Source: Burkholderiales bacterium
GTDB taxonomy: Bacteria; Pseudomonadota; Gammaproteobacteria; Burkholderiales; Usitatibacteraceae
DNA length: 9,115 nucleotides
Direction of reading: 5' to 3'
Assembly: GCA_017880705.1 (NCBI GenBank)
Contig: JADGRS010000102.1
Location: forward strand, 1 to 9,115
Shown here: piece by piece, positions 1 through 6,451 of the stretch
Position numbering within the stretch: position 1 is the stretch's first letter
How the letters are laid out: each line of letters starts with the position of its first letter
Program-made: the position numbers and the translations under genes
The notes under the pieces: generated by a model
What the model saw: the letters and a program-made list of their open reading frames with translations, nothing else
Databases searched by the model: none
What the model was told of the DNA's origin: nothing

Positions 1-504
1 CACGCCGTCCTCGCCGTGGCAGCCGGCGCAGCCCGCGGCCGCGGCCTTGCCGGCCTGCACGGGATCGGGCTTCGCAGGCGAGGCCTTCCCCGCGGCGGCG
101 GCCGGCTGGGCGGGTTCAAGGCTCGCGTAGTACGCGGCAGCCTTCATGAGCGCATCGTCGCTCAGCAGCTTGACGGCGCCCGTCATCGGATTGTCGCCGC
201 GCGCTCCCTGCTTGTAAGTGCGCAGCTCGAGGTACAGGTAGGCCGCGCGCTGGCTGGCGATGTGGGGCACTTCCTTCGCGGCGCTGATGCCGGCGATGCC
301 ATGGCATCCCTTGCAGGACGATTCCGCGACACGCTTGCCCTCCGCGACTTCCGCGGGCGTTGCGTACATGGGGCGAAGTTCGTCGCCGCCTCCGGGCGTG
401 ACGCTGGGAGGTTGCGCGATCGCCTCGGGCAGGTGACGCACACCCGCAGCGACGGCAGCCAGCGCAAATGCGACGACGAGGAGGCTTCGAAGGCTTCGAT
501 TCAT
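1..504 (-). CDS. Dihaem cytochrome c, c4-like (partial, C-terminus beyond left edge)
   Basis: This is an exported electron-carrier cytochrome, and the first 168 residues are visible. The frame is open from an ATG at 504 to base 1. An SD-like GAGGAAA lies just before the ATG, 19 bases after the nrfD-like stop. An N-terminal hydrophobic stretch (about residues 7-22, LLVVAFALAAVAA) is a signal peptide or anchor. The first haem-binding motif is CKGCH (64-68). It is followed by a class I cytochrome c fold with the pattern NPMTGAV...LSDDALMKAAAYYASL, where the Met is the likely axial ligand. An Ala/Pro-rich linker leads to a second motif, CAGCH (159-163), so a second domain is truncated here. The tandem layout resembles cytochrome c4 (usually about 190-210 aa). 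As last visible gene of the NrfD operon it is the likely periplasmic partner that takes electrons from, or gives them to, the membrane module. Exact family placement is not certain. Confidence 0.88.
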   Translation of the reverse strand, partial: MNRSLRSLLVVAFALAAVAAGVRHLPEAIAQPPSVTPGGGDELRPMYATPAEVAEGKRVAESSCKGCHGIAGISAAKEVPHIASQRAAYLYLELRTYKQGARGDNPMTGAVKLLSDDALMKAAAYYASLEPAQPAAAAGKASPAKPDPVQAGKAAAAGCAGCHGEDGV

Positions 505-523
505 CGACGTTTCCTCGAACGGT

Positions 524-1705
524 TCAGGCGTGGGTGAGCGTCTCCGCCTCGATCACCCAGGGCGGAAACAGCCGCGTCATCAAGAGCAACAGGACAAACG
601 GCGCGGCGACCACGGAAAGGGCCGCCACCAAGCCCTCCCTGTGGAAGATGAGCAGATGATAATCCAGCAGGCCCTTGCCGGTTTTGGCGATCTCCTGGCC
701 GCCGATGACGACGTTCCAGCGCATCATGAATACGGACATCAGGACCAGGCACGCGCTCGCGGTGACTCCCGCCACCAGCGCTCGGCCGGTCGTGCCTCGC
801 CAGATCATGAACGACAGCGCGAGGATCGGTATCACGGCCCCGACGGCGAACTGGATGACGAAGAACGGAATGACGAGCCTGCCCGTCACGTACTCCATGA
901 TGGTGTCGATGCCTTCGCGCCCCTTGTAGACGATGTTGGCGAACTCCAGCCCCTCGAGCACGAGGGTCAGCATCGCGAACCCCCATAGCGTGTAGGCCAT
1001 GCCTTTCAGGCACGGAAGATCGATCTCTATCTTGCGCAGCTTGCACGACGCGACGTAGAGCACGATCAGCAACGCGACCCCGGAAATGATCGCCGAGAAG
1101 AGGAACACCACCGGCATGAGGTCCGAGGACCACCATTCCCGCGACTTGAGGGAGCCGAACACGAATCCGACGTAGCCATGCAGTCCGTGCGCGGCGGGGA
1201 TGCCGATGACGGCCAGGGCGAAGATCCATTTGCGGTCGTAGCGCATCGCGTTCTCGGACAGGTCGTCGGAGCCGAGCGTCAACGCGCGGAAGAACCACCG
1301 CAACGGGCCTTTGCGTTGCGACTCCCGCACGATATGGGGCCGGAAGGCGAACCAGGTCTCGAGCACCAGCAGGCAAAGGTAGAAGCCGGCGGCATAGCCG
1401 AAGATGGCCATCGCGGAAGTCAGGTGGGGCGTGATGGTGGAATTGAACGCGCGCTCCGGGTGGCCGAGGTGCAGGAGCAACGGCACGGGCACGAAGAGCA
1501 TGAAGCACAGCGACGTGAGCAGCGCGAAGTGCGCCACCGGCTTGAAGCGCTGCATGCCGAACACCTGGTAGAGGCTCGACACGGTGAAGGCCCCGGCCAC
1601 GAGCCCCGTGAGATAGGGGTACACGACGATGAGCACCGACCACGGGATCACCGTCTCGTTGGGATAGACGTAACCCGTAAACGTGGCGACATGGAGGGGA
1701 TCCAT
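524..1705 (-). CDS. NrfD/PsrC-family quinone-interacting integral membrane subunit
   Basis: This 393-aa polytopic membrane protein belongs to the NrfD/PsrC/HybB family, whose members exchange electrons between quinone/quinol and a periplasmic Fe-S partner. About nine hydrophobic segments can be seen (roughly 20-46, 58-80, 95-120, 157-180, 195-220, 237-257, 276-300, 308-328, 355-380). Family-like patches are LGHPERAFN (80-88), AAHGLHGYVGFVFGSLKSREWW (171-192) and MMRWNVVIGGQ (327-337). The length is close to the long HybB-type members (about 390 aa) and longer than the shortest PsrC proteins. The ATG at 1705 shares its A with the TGA of the Fe-S gene (TGATG), which fixes the start and suggests translational coupling. 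A longer open frame reaching 2374 was rejected because its extra part only shadows the Fe-S gene. No haem motif is present, as expected for the family. Direction of electron flow cannot be read from sequence. Confidence 0.93.
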   Translation of the reverse strand: MDPLHVATFTGYVYPNETVIPWSVLIVVYPYLTGLVAGAFTVSSLYQVFGMQRFKPVAHFALLTSLCFMLFVPVPLLLHLGHPERAFNSTITPHLTSAMAIFGYAAGFYLCLLVLETWFAFRPHIVRESQRKGPLRWFFRALTLGSDDLSENAMRYDRKWIFALAVIGIPAAHGLHGYVGFVFGSLKSREWWSSDLMPVVFLFSAIISGVALLIVLYVASCKLRKIEIDLPCLKGMAYTLWGFAMLTLVLEGLEFANIVYKGREGIDTIMEYVTGRLVIPFFVIQFAVGAVIPILALSFMIWRGTTGRALVAGVTASACLVLMSVFMMRWNVVIGGQEIAKTGKGLLDYHLLIFHREGLVAALSVVAAPFVLLLLMTRLFPPWVIEAETLTHA

Positions 1706-2547
1706 CAATTGACCTCCTTGTCGATGCCGACGTAGTACACGTTCGGGGCGTTGCCGGTCTCGGGCTTGAGAACCTGCACGCGGTTGTTGCGGATGAAGAG
1801 GCTGATGGGGCTCTGCTTGTCGTTGAGATCGCCGAAGACGCGCGCGCCCACCGGGCAGATCTCGACGCACGCGGGCTGCAATCCCTTGGTGATGCGGTGG
1901 TAGCACCAGGTGCATTTGTCGGTGACGTGTTCGACATCGTTGAAGAAGCGCGCGCCGTAGGGGCAGGCCTGCACGCAGTATTGGCAGCCGATGCAGTACG
2001 TGTGGTCGATGAGGACCACGCCGTCCTTCGTCTTGTAGGTCGCGCCCGTGGGGCACACTTGCACGCAGGCCGGATGCGTGCAGTGATTGCACAGCTTCGG
2101 CACGAAGAACGCCTTCTCGACCTTCGCGTCCTTGTAGCGGTTGGCGAACCGGTATTCCTTCTCCGATCCGGAGGCGGCGATGTTCACCGGGTCCTGCTGG
2201 CTGTCGATGCGCGGCTTGTCCTCGCCCTCGAGATAGACGTAACGCTCGACCCAGGTGCGGAAATGATGCGCATCGCCCGCGACGTGGTTTTCCTTCTTGC
2301 ACGCCTCGACGCAGCGCAGGCAGCCGATGCACTTCGTCGCGTCGACTCCGTAGCCCCAGCGGTGCTTCGTCCAATCGTAGTCGGGAGTCGGAAACGAGGC
2401 GCCGCCGTCGGTCTTCGCCTCGGCCTCCTGCACGGCGCCCAGGGCGCCCACGCCCGCCGCGACCGTGCCGGCGCAGCCGGCAGCGAGGCCGAGCTTGCCG
2501 AGGAACTCACGCCGTGCCGCCGATGAAAGATCGCGTTGCAATTTCAT
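1705..2547 (-). CDS. Tat-exported ferredoxin-like protein with four [4Fe-4S] clusters (PsrB/NrfC/DmsB type)
   Basis: This 280-aa periplasmic Fe-S electron-transfer subunit should relay electrons between the NrfD-type protein and cytochromes. The N-terminus has a twin-arginine signal (ARREFLGKLG, 11-20), a hydrophobic stretch and a likely cleavage after AEA (about 42-44). Sixteen cysteines form four cluster sites: C73/76/79/83, C153/156/161/165, C185/188/191/195 and C212/215/227/231. The last has the wide CX2CX11CX3C spacing typical of this family. CPTGA, CPYGA and CPVGA follow the second, third and fourth sets. The ATG at 2547 is preceded by a GGGAGG Shine-Dalgarno and overlaps the upstream stop as ATGA. 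A longer frame to 2778 was rejected because it would bury the Tat signal inside the protein. PsrB/DmsB homologues normally pair with a molybdopterin catalytic subunit. None is visible here, so this looks like an electron-transfer module, or its catalytic partner lies outside the window. Confidence 0.95.
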   Translation of the reverse strand: MKLQRDLSSAARREFLGKLGLAAGCAGTVAAGVGALGAVQEAEAKTDGGASFPTPDYDWTKHRWGYGVDATKCIGCLRCVEACKKENHVAGDAHHFRTWVERYVYLEGEDKPRIDSQQDPVNIAASGSEKEYRFANRYKDAKVEKAFFVPKLCNHCTHPACVQVCPTGATYKTKDGVVLIDHTYCIGCQYCVQACPYGARFFNDVEHVTDKCTWCYHRITKGLQPACVEICPVGARVFGDLNDKQSPISLFIRNNRVQVLKPETGNAPNVYYVGIDKEVN

Positions 2548-3536
2548 GGTGCCCTCCCGCCTGGTGCGGGCGCGCAGCTTTGCGCCGAGAAATAGGCCGC
2601 GAGATTCGCGATGTCCGCATCGCTCAACCCGCGGGAAACGCCGGCCATCGTCGGATCCCTGCGCAGTCCCGCGCGGAACGCCTTGAGCGCGTTCGCAAGG
2701 TAGCCCGCCTTCTGGCCCGCGAGCTTCGGCCACGCCGGATTGGTCGCCACGCCGGTTTCGCCATGGCAGGCCGCGCAATTCTTCGCGAGGGCCTTGCCGG
2801 CCGCCACATCGGCCGCGCTCGATTCGTTGCGCGCGGCGGCGCAGCTCAGGCCGGCGAAATGCGCGGCAAGGTTCTGCACGTCGGCATCGCCAAGCCCCTG
2901 GGCCATCGGCGTCATGACCATGTCCTTCTGGTCACCGGACTTGTAGGCACCGAGGATCTTCGCGAGGTATGCCGCGTTCTGTCCGGCGAGGTTCGGCCAG
3001 GTATCGCTCGCGCTGACGCCTTGAGCTCCGTGACAGCCGGCGCATGCGCCCGCGCGTTTCTTGCCGGCCGCGGCATCGCCCGCGACTTGCGCCGCGGCGG
3101 CGACGATCTTGGGCGCGTGCGGGTTGTGGCAGGCGATGCATTGCTGGTCGCCGGCATGGCGCGCGACGTCGATCTGCGGCTGCGCGCGGGGTCGCCCCGG
3201 CATCGCTTCGTGGCACAAGGTGCACAGCTTCTTCGTATCGGTGGGAATCGGCAGCTTCCCGTTCGCGGGATGCCCTTGCGCCGGGCCGTGGCAAACCTCG
3301 CAAATGACCGTCTTGTGGCTGTTGGCCGACCAGAGCGCCACGCGCTCGGCGTGGCAGGGCTGGCAGTATCGCGGCGTCTGGAACACCGGAGCCTGGGCGG
3401 CGATCTCGGGCACCGAGTTGGCGCGGTAATGCCCATATTCATAGAACGAATCGACCGTGAAATACCATTTCGCGAGCAGCGCAAGCGCGCCGAATACGAC
3501 GATCAGCGCGATCAGCCGCGCGATGTGCCTGGGCAC
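2544..3536 (-). CDS. Membrane-anchored hexahaem cytochrome c: tetrahaem domain fused to two c4-like monohaem domains
   Basis: This 330-aa protein has one N-terminal membrane helix (about 5-23) and six CxxCH motifs. The first four, CQPCH (58-62), CEVCH (79-83), CTLCH (105-109) and CIACH (133-137), form a compact tetrahaem domain. It is rich in extra His (74, 89, 127, 140) that could give bis-His ligation. Two tandem class I domains follow, with CAGCH (165-169) and CAACH (254-258). Each has a Met-containing loop (aligned M208 and M297) and a GLxDADxxNLAA(H/Y)F helix. The two are clearly duplicates (NLAGQNAAYL and KLAGQKAGYL), and each ends in an extra Cys (232, 321). Translation starts at GTG with GAGG four bases upstream, and an in-frame TGA lies just before it. 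The stop overlaps the Fe-S gene start by four bases. It probably links the Fe-S/NrfD unit to periplasmic carriers. The tetrahaem part resembles NapC/c554-like multihaem proteins only loosely, and I cannot assign a named family. Confidence 0.9.
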   Translation of the reverse strand: MPRHIARLIALIVVFGALALLAKWYFTVDSFYEYGHYRANSVPEIAAQAPVFQTPRYCQPCHAERVALWSANSHKTVICEVCHGPAQGHPANGKLPIPTDTKKLCTLCHEAMPGRPRAQPQIDVARHAGDQQCIACHNPHAPKIVAAAAQVAGDAAAGKKRAGACAGCHGAQGVSASDTWPNLAGQNAAYLAKILGAYKSGDQKDMVMTPMAQGLGDADVQNLAAHFAGLSCAAARNESSAADVAAGKALAKNCAACHGETGVATNPAWPKLAGQKAGYLANALKAFRAGLRRDPTMAGVSRGLSDADIANLAAYFSAQSCAPAPGGRAP

Positions 3537-3575
3537 GGCGCCTCGATCGCATCAGTCGACTGCGGGCGCATACGC

Positions 3576-3716
3576 CTACGGCTGCACGCCCGCCGACTTG
3601 CACTGCACGCAGGCGGACTTCGCTGCGGGGGCCGGCGTGAGATCGTCCGCTGCCGTGGCCAGGAGGTAGGCGCCTGAAAGAAGCACCGCGGACAACAGGA
3701 GGATCGTTGATTTCAT
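3576..3716 (-). CDS. Small exported peptide (46 aa) with a C-terminal CxxCK motif, unknown function
   Basis: The frame is short but well placed: ATG at 3716, TAG at 3578-3576, 38-39 bases before the hexahaem cytochrome GTG and about 28 bases after the predicted transcription start of the FNR-type promoter. The predicted peptide begins MKSTILLLSAVLLSGAYLLA, a classical signal peptide with likely cleavage at ATA|ADD. That leaves a mature peptide of only about 24 residues ending SACVQCKSAGVQP. CVQCK resembles a c-type haem motif with Lys in place of His, as at the catalytic haem of NrfA, but it could equally be a thiol pair or a metal site. The Shine-Dalgarno is weak (AAAGG lies rather far upstream), so translation is less certain than for its neighbours. 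I do not recognise a family. The position as first gene of the cytochrome operon is the main argument for a role with that complex. Confidence 0.62.
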   Translation of the reverse strand: MKSTILLLSAVLLSGAYLLATAADDLTPAPAAKSACVQCKSAGVQP

Positions 3717-3751
3717 CGCAGGCCGGCCTTTCTTGTTATCGACACCCTCGA

Positions 3752-3762
3752 AGTGTCTTATG
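3752..3762 (-). promoter_or_regulatory. Candidate -10 region of the cytochrome/Fe-S/NrfD operon
   Basis: On the minus strand this stretch reads CATAAGACACT. GACACT (3757-3752, three of six consensus matches) sits where a -10 should be if the FNR-type box is centred at -41.5, predicting a start near 3744. CATAAG (3762-3757, four of six) is the better match but would put the box about six bases too close. The two cannot be told apart by eye. Confidence 0.35.
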
Positions 3763-3778
3763 CCGAACGCCGGCGGGT

Positions 3779-3792
3779 TTGACCTCCGTCAA
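3779..3792 (-). promoter_or_regulatory. FNR/DNR-type binding site upstream of the cytochrome operon
   Basis: TTGACCTCCGTCAA is a perfect TTGAC-N4-GTCAA inverted repeat and matches the Fnr/Anr/Dnr family pattern TTGAY-N4-RTCAA. Its centre (3785.5) is about 69 bases upstream of the 46-aa gene's ATG, in the 111-base gap after ccoS. This placement suits activation of the 3716-to-1 operon by low oxygen (FNR/ANR) or NO (DNR/NNR). Sequence alone cannot tell which regulator binds. Confidence 0.72.
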
Positions 3793-3827
3793 CACACGGC
3801 CGATGAGATGAAGCCCTGGGTTCTCGA

Positions 3828-4001
3828 TTACCCATCCGCCTCCGGGCGAGCGGCCTGCGGATTGTCGTCGTCGACGACCACCGAGAGCCCGGGCCCCTCG
3901 AGGTCGTCGAACTGCCCTTCGTCGACGGCGAGCCAGAACGCCGCCCCGATCACGAAGGCGAGCGTCACGCTCAGGGGAATGAGGAGATACAGGATGTCCA
4001 T
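3828..4001 (-). CDS. ccoS: CcoS, cbb3-type cytochrome oxidase assembly protein
   Basis: CcoS is a short one-helix membrane protein needed to obtain cbb3 oxidase with its haem b/b3 and CuB cofactors correctly incorporated in the catalytic subunit. The predicted 57-aa product begins MDILYLLIPLSVTLAFVIGA, a single membrane helix. It continues with AFWLAVDEGQFDDLEGP, and the FWxAVxxGQFDDLEGP pattern is characteristic of CcoS. The C-terminus is acidic (VVVDDDNPQ...). Length matches the family (about 45-70 aa). The ATG at 4001 directly abuts the ccoI TGA (TGAATG, no spacer), so the two are very likely translationally coupled. It is the last gene of this operon. The oxidase structural genes ccoNOQP are not in the window. 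Confidence 0.93.
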   Translation of the reverse strand: MDILYLLIPLSVTLAFVIGAAFWLAVDEGQFDDLEGPGLSVVVDDDNPQAARPEADG

Positions 4002-6446
4002 TCAGCTTTTCAGGCGCAGCGCGTTGACCACGACCACGAGGGAGCTGAGCGACATGCCGACGCCGGCGAGGAGCGGCGTCACCATCCCGGCGAGCGCGAG
4101 GGGGATCACGATCATGTTGTAGCCGAGCGCCCAGGCGAGGTTCTCGCGGATCACGCGGCGCGTGCGACGCGCAAGCGCCAGGGCCCCGACGAGATCGTCG
4201 AGGGAATCGGAAAGGAGCACGGCATCGGCGCGGACCTGCGCGAGATCGGAGCCGGTGCCCATCGCGATCGAGACGTCCGCCTGGGCGATGACGGGCGCGT
4301 CGTTGATGCCGTCGCCCACCATCGCGACGCGCGCCCCGCGCAGCTGCAGCGCCTGCACGTAGGCCTTCTTGCGCTCGGGCGTGGCGCGAGCCTCCACCCG
4401 CTCGATGCCGAGAACTTCGGCGACGCGCCCGGCCACTCCGAGCTCGTCGCCCGTCAGCAGATGCACCTCGATGCCCCGCCGCCGCAGCGACTGGATGGCC
4501 TGCTTCGCGCCGGCTCGCAGCGAATCGCCCAGCCTGAACGCCGCGATCCAGCCGCGCTCGTCGGCGAGCCACACCACGGTGTCGCTCGTCTGCAGCCACG
4601 CGATCGGGACCGGCTTGCCGTGCAGCGCTCCGGCATGATCGGCGCGGCCGATGCGCACGCGGCGCCCGTCGACCACCGCCTCGGTTCCCGCGCCGCAATG
4701 CACCCTGTGACCCGAGATTTCCAGGTACGCCGCGCCGGCATTGGCCTCTACGAGCGCGCGATCGAGGGGATGCGTCGATCCGCGCCCGAGCGAGGCGGCG
4801 ATCGCGAGGCAGCGCCCGGAAGAGAACTCGGCGAGCGGCATCACCTCGAGAACGCGGGGAGTCCCAAGGGTCAACGTCCCCGTCTTGTCGAACACGAAGT
4901 CGGTAGCTCCGGCGAGGGCTTCGATCGCGCGGGGCTGCGTCACGACGAAGTTGCGCCGGGCCAGGGCGCCCGTGGCCACCGTCATCGCCGCCGGCGTGGC
5001 GAGGGAGAGCGCGCACGGGCAGGTGACGATCAGCACGGACACCGCGACCCACAATGCGCGCGACGGATCGATCGAGAGCCACGCGATTCCCGCGACGGCC
5101 GAAACGACGAGGATCGCCGTGACGAACAGGCGCGACGCGCGGTCGGCGGCCTCGACCCATCGAGGCCGTTGGGTCGCGGCACGCTCCATCAGCGCGCGAA
5201 TCGTGCCGAGCACGCTCGCGGCTCCCACGTGAGTCACTCGCATGACGAAGGCATTGCCTGAGTTTATGGAGCCGCCCACGAGCCGGGCGCCGCGCTCGCG
5301 CTCGAGGATCCGGCTCTCGCCGCTCAGCAACGCTTCGCTCACCGCGGCCGCTTCGCTCTGCAGCACTCCGTCGGCCGGCAGGGTTTCGCCCGCACGCACC
5401 AGGACACGATCGCCTTCGCGCAGGAGCGCCGCCGAGACCTGCTCGGTCTCGAGGCGGCCTTCATCCACCAGCCGCCACGCGCCTTGCGGAACGAACGCGG
5501 CGAGGTGCTGCAGCGAGCTCGCCGCGCGGATGCGCGCGTGATGCTCGAGGTAGCGCCCGCCGAGGAGGAGGAATACGAACATCGTGACCGAATCGAAGTA
5601 GGTGGGGCCCGCGCCGCGCAGCGTGGCCCACGCGCTTGCGGCGAACGCGACCGCGAGGCCGAGCGCCACGGGCACATCCATCCCCGGGCGGGCCATCCGC
5701 ACGTCGCGCCATGCGCCGCGGAAGAACGGCGCCGCCGAGTACGCCATCACCGGTGTCGTGAGCAGCAGCCCCGCCCAGCGCATCAGGCTCTCGATGTCGG
5801 GCGTCATGTCGCCATCGCGCGCGAGATACGCGGGCACGGCGTACATCATCACCTGCATCATGCCCAGGCCCGCCACCCAAAGCCGCCGCAGGAGGGAATT
5901 TCGCTCGCGCCTCTCGATCAGCTCGAGGGCGCCCGTCTCGCGAGGCCAGGCGCGGTACCCCACGCGGTGGATCGCCCCGAATACCGAGCTGAGCGTTCCA
6001 AGGGCGGGATTCCATCGCAAGCGCGCGTTGCGGGTCGTCGCGTTCACCGCGAGCGACTCGACGCCGGGGACGCGCGCAACCGCTTTCTCGATCAGCCACG
6101 CGCACGCCGCGCAGCGAATGCCTTCGACGACGAGCTCCGCTTCCCGGATTCCGTTCGCATCTTCGCGCACGAAGCGCGCCTGCGTCGCGGCATGGTCGTA
6201 GAGGCCCAGGTCGGGGGCTTCGCTCCTTTCGAGGCGCGGGGGCGCGGCGGAGCGCAGGCGGTAGTAGTCGTCCAGGCCCTCGCCCGCGATCACCCGCGCG
6301 ACCGCTTCGCAGCCCGCACAGCAGAAGGCACGCCATTCGTCCGCCGCGCGGAATCCGAAGCGAACGCCCCCGGGCACCGGCAGGCCGCAATGGAAGCAAT
6401 CCCGGTCTTCCGCCTCTACCCGCGGATCGAGCGCAGCCTCGGCCAT
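4002..6446 (-). CDS. ccoI: CcoI/FixI-type copper-translocating P1B-ATPase
   Basis: CcoI pumps Cu+ out of the cytoplasm so that copper reaches the CuB centre of cbb3 oxidase. The 814-aa product has an N-terminal Cys-rich domain (CFHC 17-20, CCAGC 42-46) typical of FixI/CcoI and absent from ordinary CopA. A heavy-metal-associated domain with GIRCAAC (109-115) follows, then membrane helices and the actuator loop SGES (375-378). Further motifs are the ion-site CPC (476-478), DKTGTLT with phosphorylated D520, the nucleotide-domain HP (559-560) and GDGINDAP (711-718). The last helices carry YN (776-777) and MSLSS (798-802), the Cu+ P1B-1 signature. SGES replaces the usual TGES. ATG 6446 was chosen because it lies five bases after the stop of the 112-aa gene and directly precedes the Cys-rich domain. 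A longer frame to 6638 would overlap that gene and adds only low-complexity residues. ccoS follows without a gap. Confidence 0.95.
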   Translation of the reverse strand: MAEAALDPRVEAEDRDCFHCGLPVPGGVRFGFRAADEWRAFCCAGCEAVARVIAGEGLDDYYRLRSAAPPRLERSEAPDLGLYDHAATQARFVREDANGIREAELVVEGIRCAACAWLIEKAVARVPGVESLAVNATTRNARLRWNPALGTLSSVFGAIHRVGYRAWPRETGALELIERRERNSLLRRLWVAGLGMMQVMMYAVPAYLARDGDMTPDIESLMRWAGLLLTTPVMAYSAAPFFRGAWRDVRMARPGMDVPVALGLAVAFAASAWATLRGAGPTYFDSVTMFVFLLLGGRYLEHHARIRAASSLQHLAAFVPQGAWRLVDEGRLETEQVSAALLREGDRVLVRAGETLPADGVLQSEAAAVSEALLSGESRILERERGARLVGGSINSGNAFVMRVTHVGAASVLGTIRALMERAATQRPRWVEAADRASRLFVTAILVVSAVAGIAWLSIDPSRALWVAVSVLIVTCPCALSLATPAAMTVATGALARRNFVVTQPRAIEALAGATDFVFDKTGTLTLGTPRVLEVMPLAEFSSGRCLAIAASLGRGSTHPLDRALVEANAGAAYLEISGHRVHCGAGTEAVVDGRRVRIGRADHAGALHGKPVPIAWLQTSDTVVWLADERGWIAAFRLGDSLRAGAKQAIQSLRRRGIEVHLLTGDELGVAGRVAEVLGIERVEARATPERKKAYVQALQLRGARVAMVGDGINDAPVIAQADVSIAMGTGSDLAQVRADAVLLSDSLDDLVGALALARRTRRVIRENLAWALGYNMIVIPLALAGMVTPLLAGVGMSLSSLVVVVNALRLKS

Positions 6447-6451
6447 CTCAT

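Noticed and set aside
524..2374. A 616-aa open frame joining sequence inside the Fe-S gene to the NrfD-like protein
   Set aside because: The upstream part is an Arg-rich out-of-frame shadow of the Fe-S gene. The real start is the ATG at 1705 in the TGATG overlap.
2548..2778. A 77-residue extension of the Fe-S protein
   Set aside because: It would place the twin-arginine signal inside the protein and overlaps the hexahaem cytochrome; SD and ATGA overlap favour 2547.
3538..3553. An ATG (3553-3551 on the minus strand) upstream of the hexahaem cytochrome as an alternative start
   Set aside because: It is out of frame with the cytochrome by one base, and the cytochrome's own frame has an in-frame TGA just upstream of the GTG at 3536.
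3553..3562. A 10-base palindrome CAGTCGACTG between the 46-aa gene and the cytochrome
   Set aside because: Short palindromes of this size are expected several times by chance in 9 kb, and it matches no known operator.
2514..3677. A 387-aa plus-strand open frame opposite the hexahaem cytochrome
   Set aside because: It is typical of high-GC antisense shadows: Arg/Ala/Gly-rich, no motifs, and opposite a gene with six haem motifs.
3719..3730. The AGGCCGGCCT palindrome just before the 46-aa start codon
   Set aside because: It is a GC-rich chance palindrome and too short for a convincing hairpin or operator.
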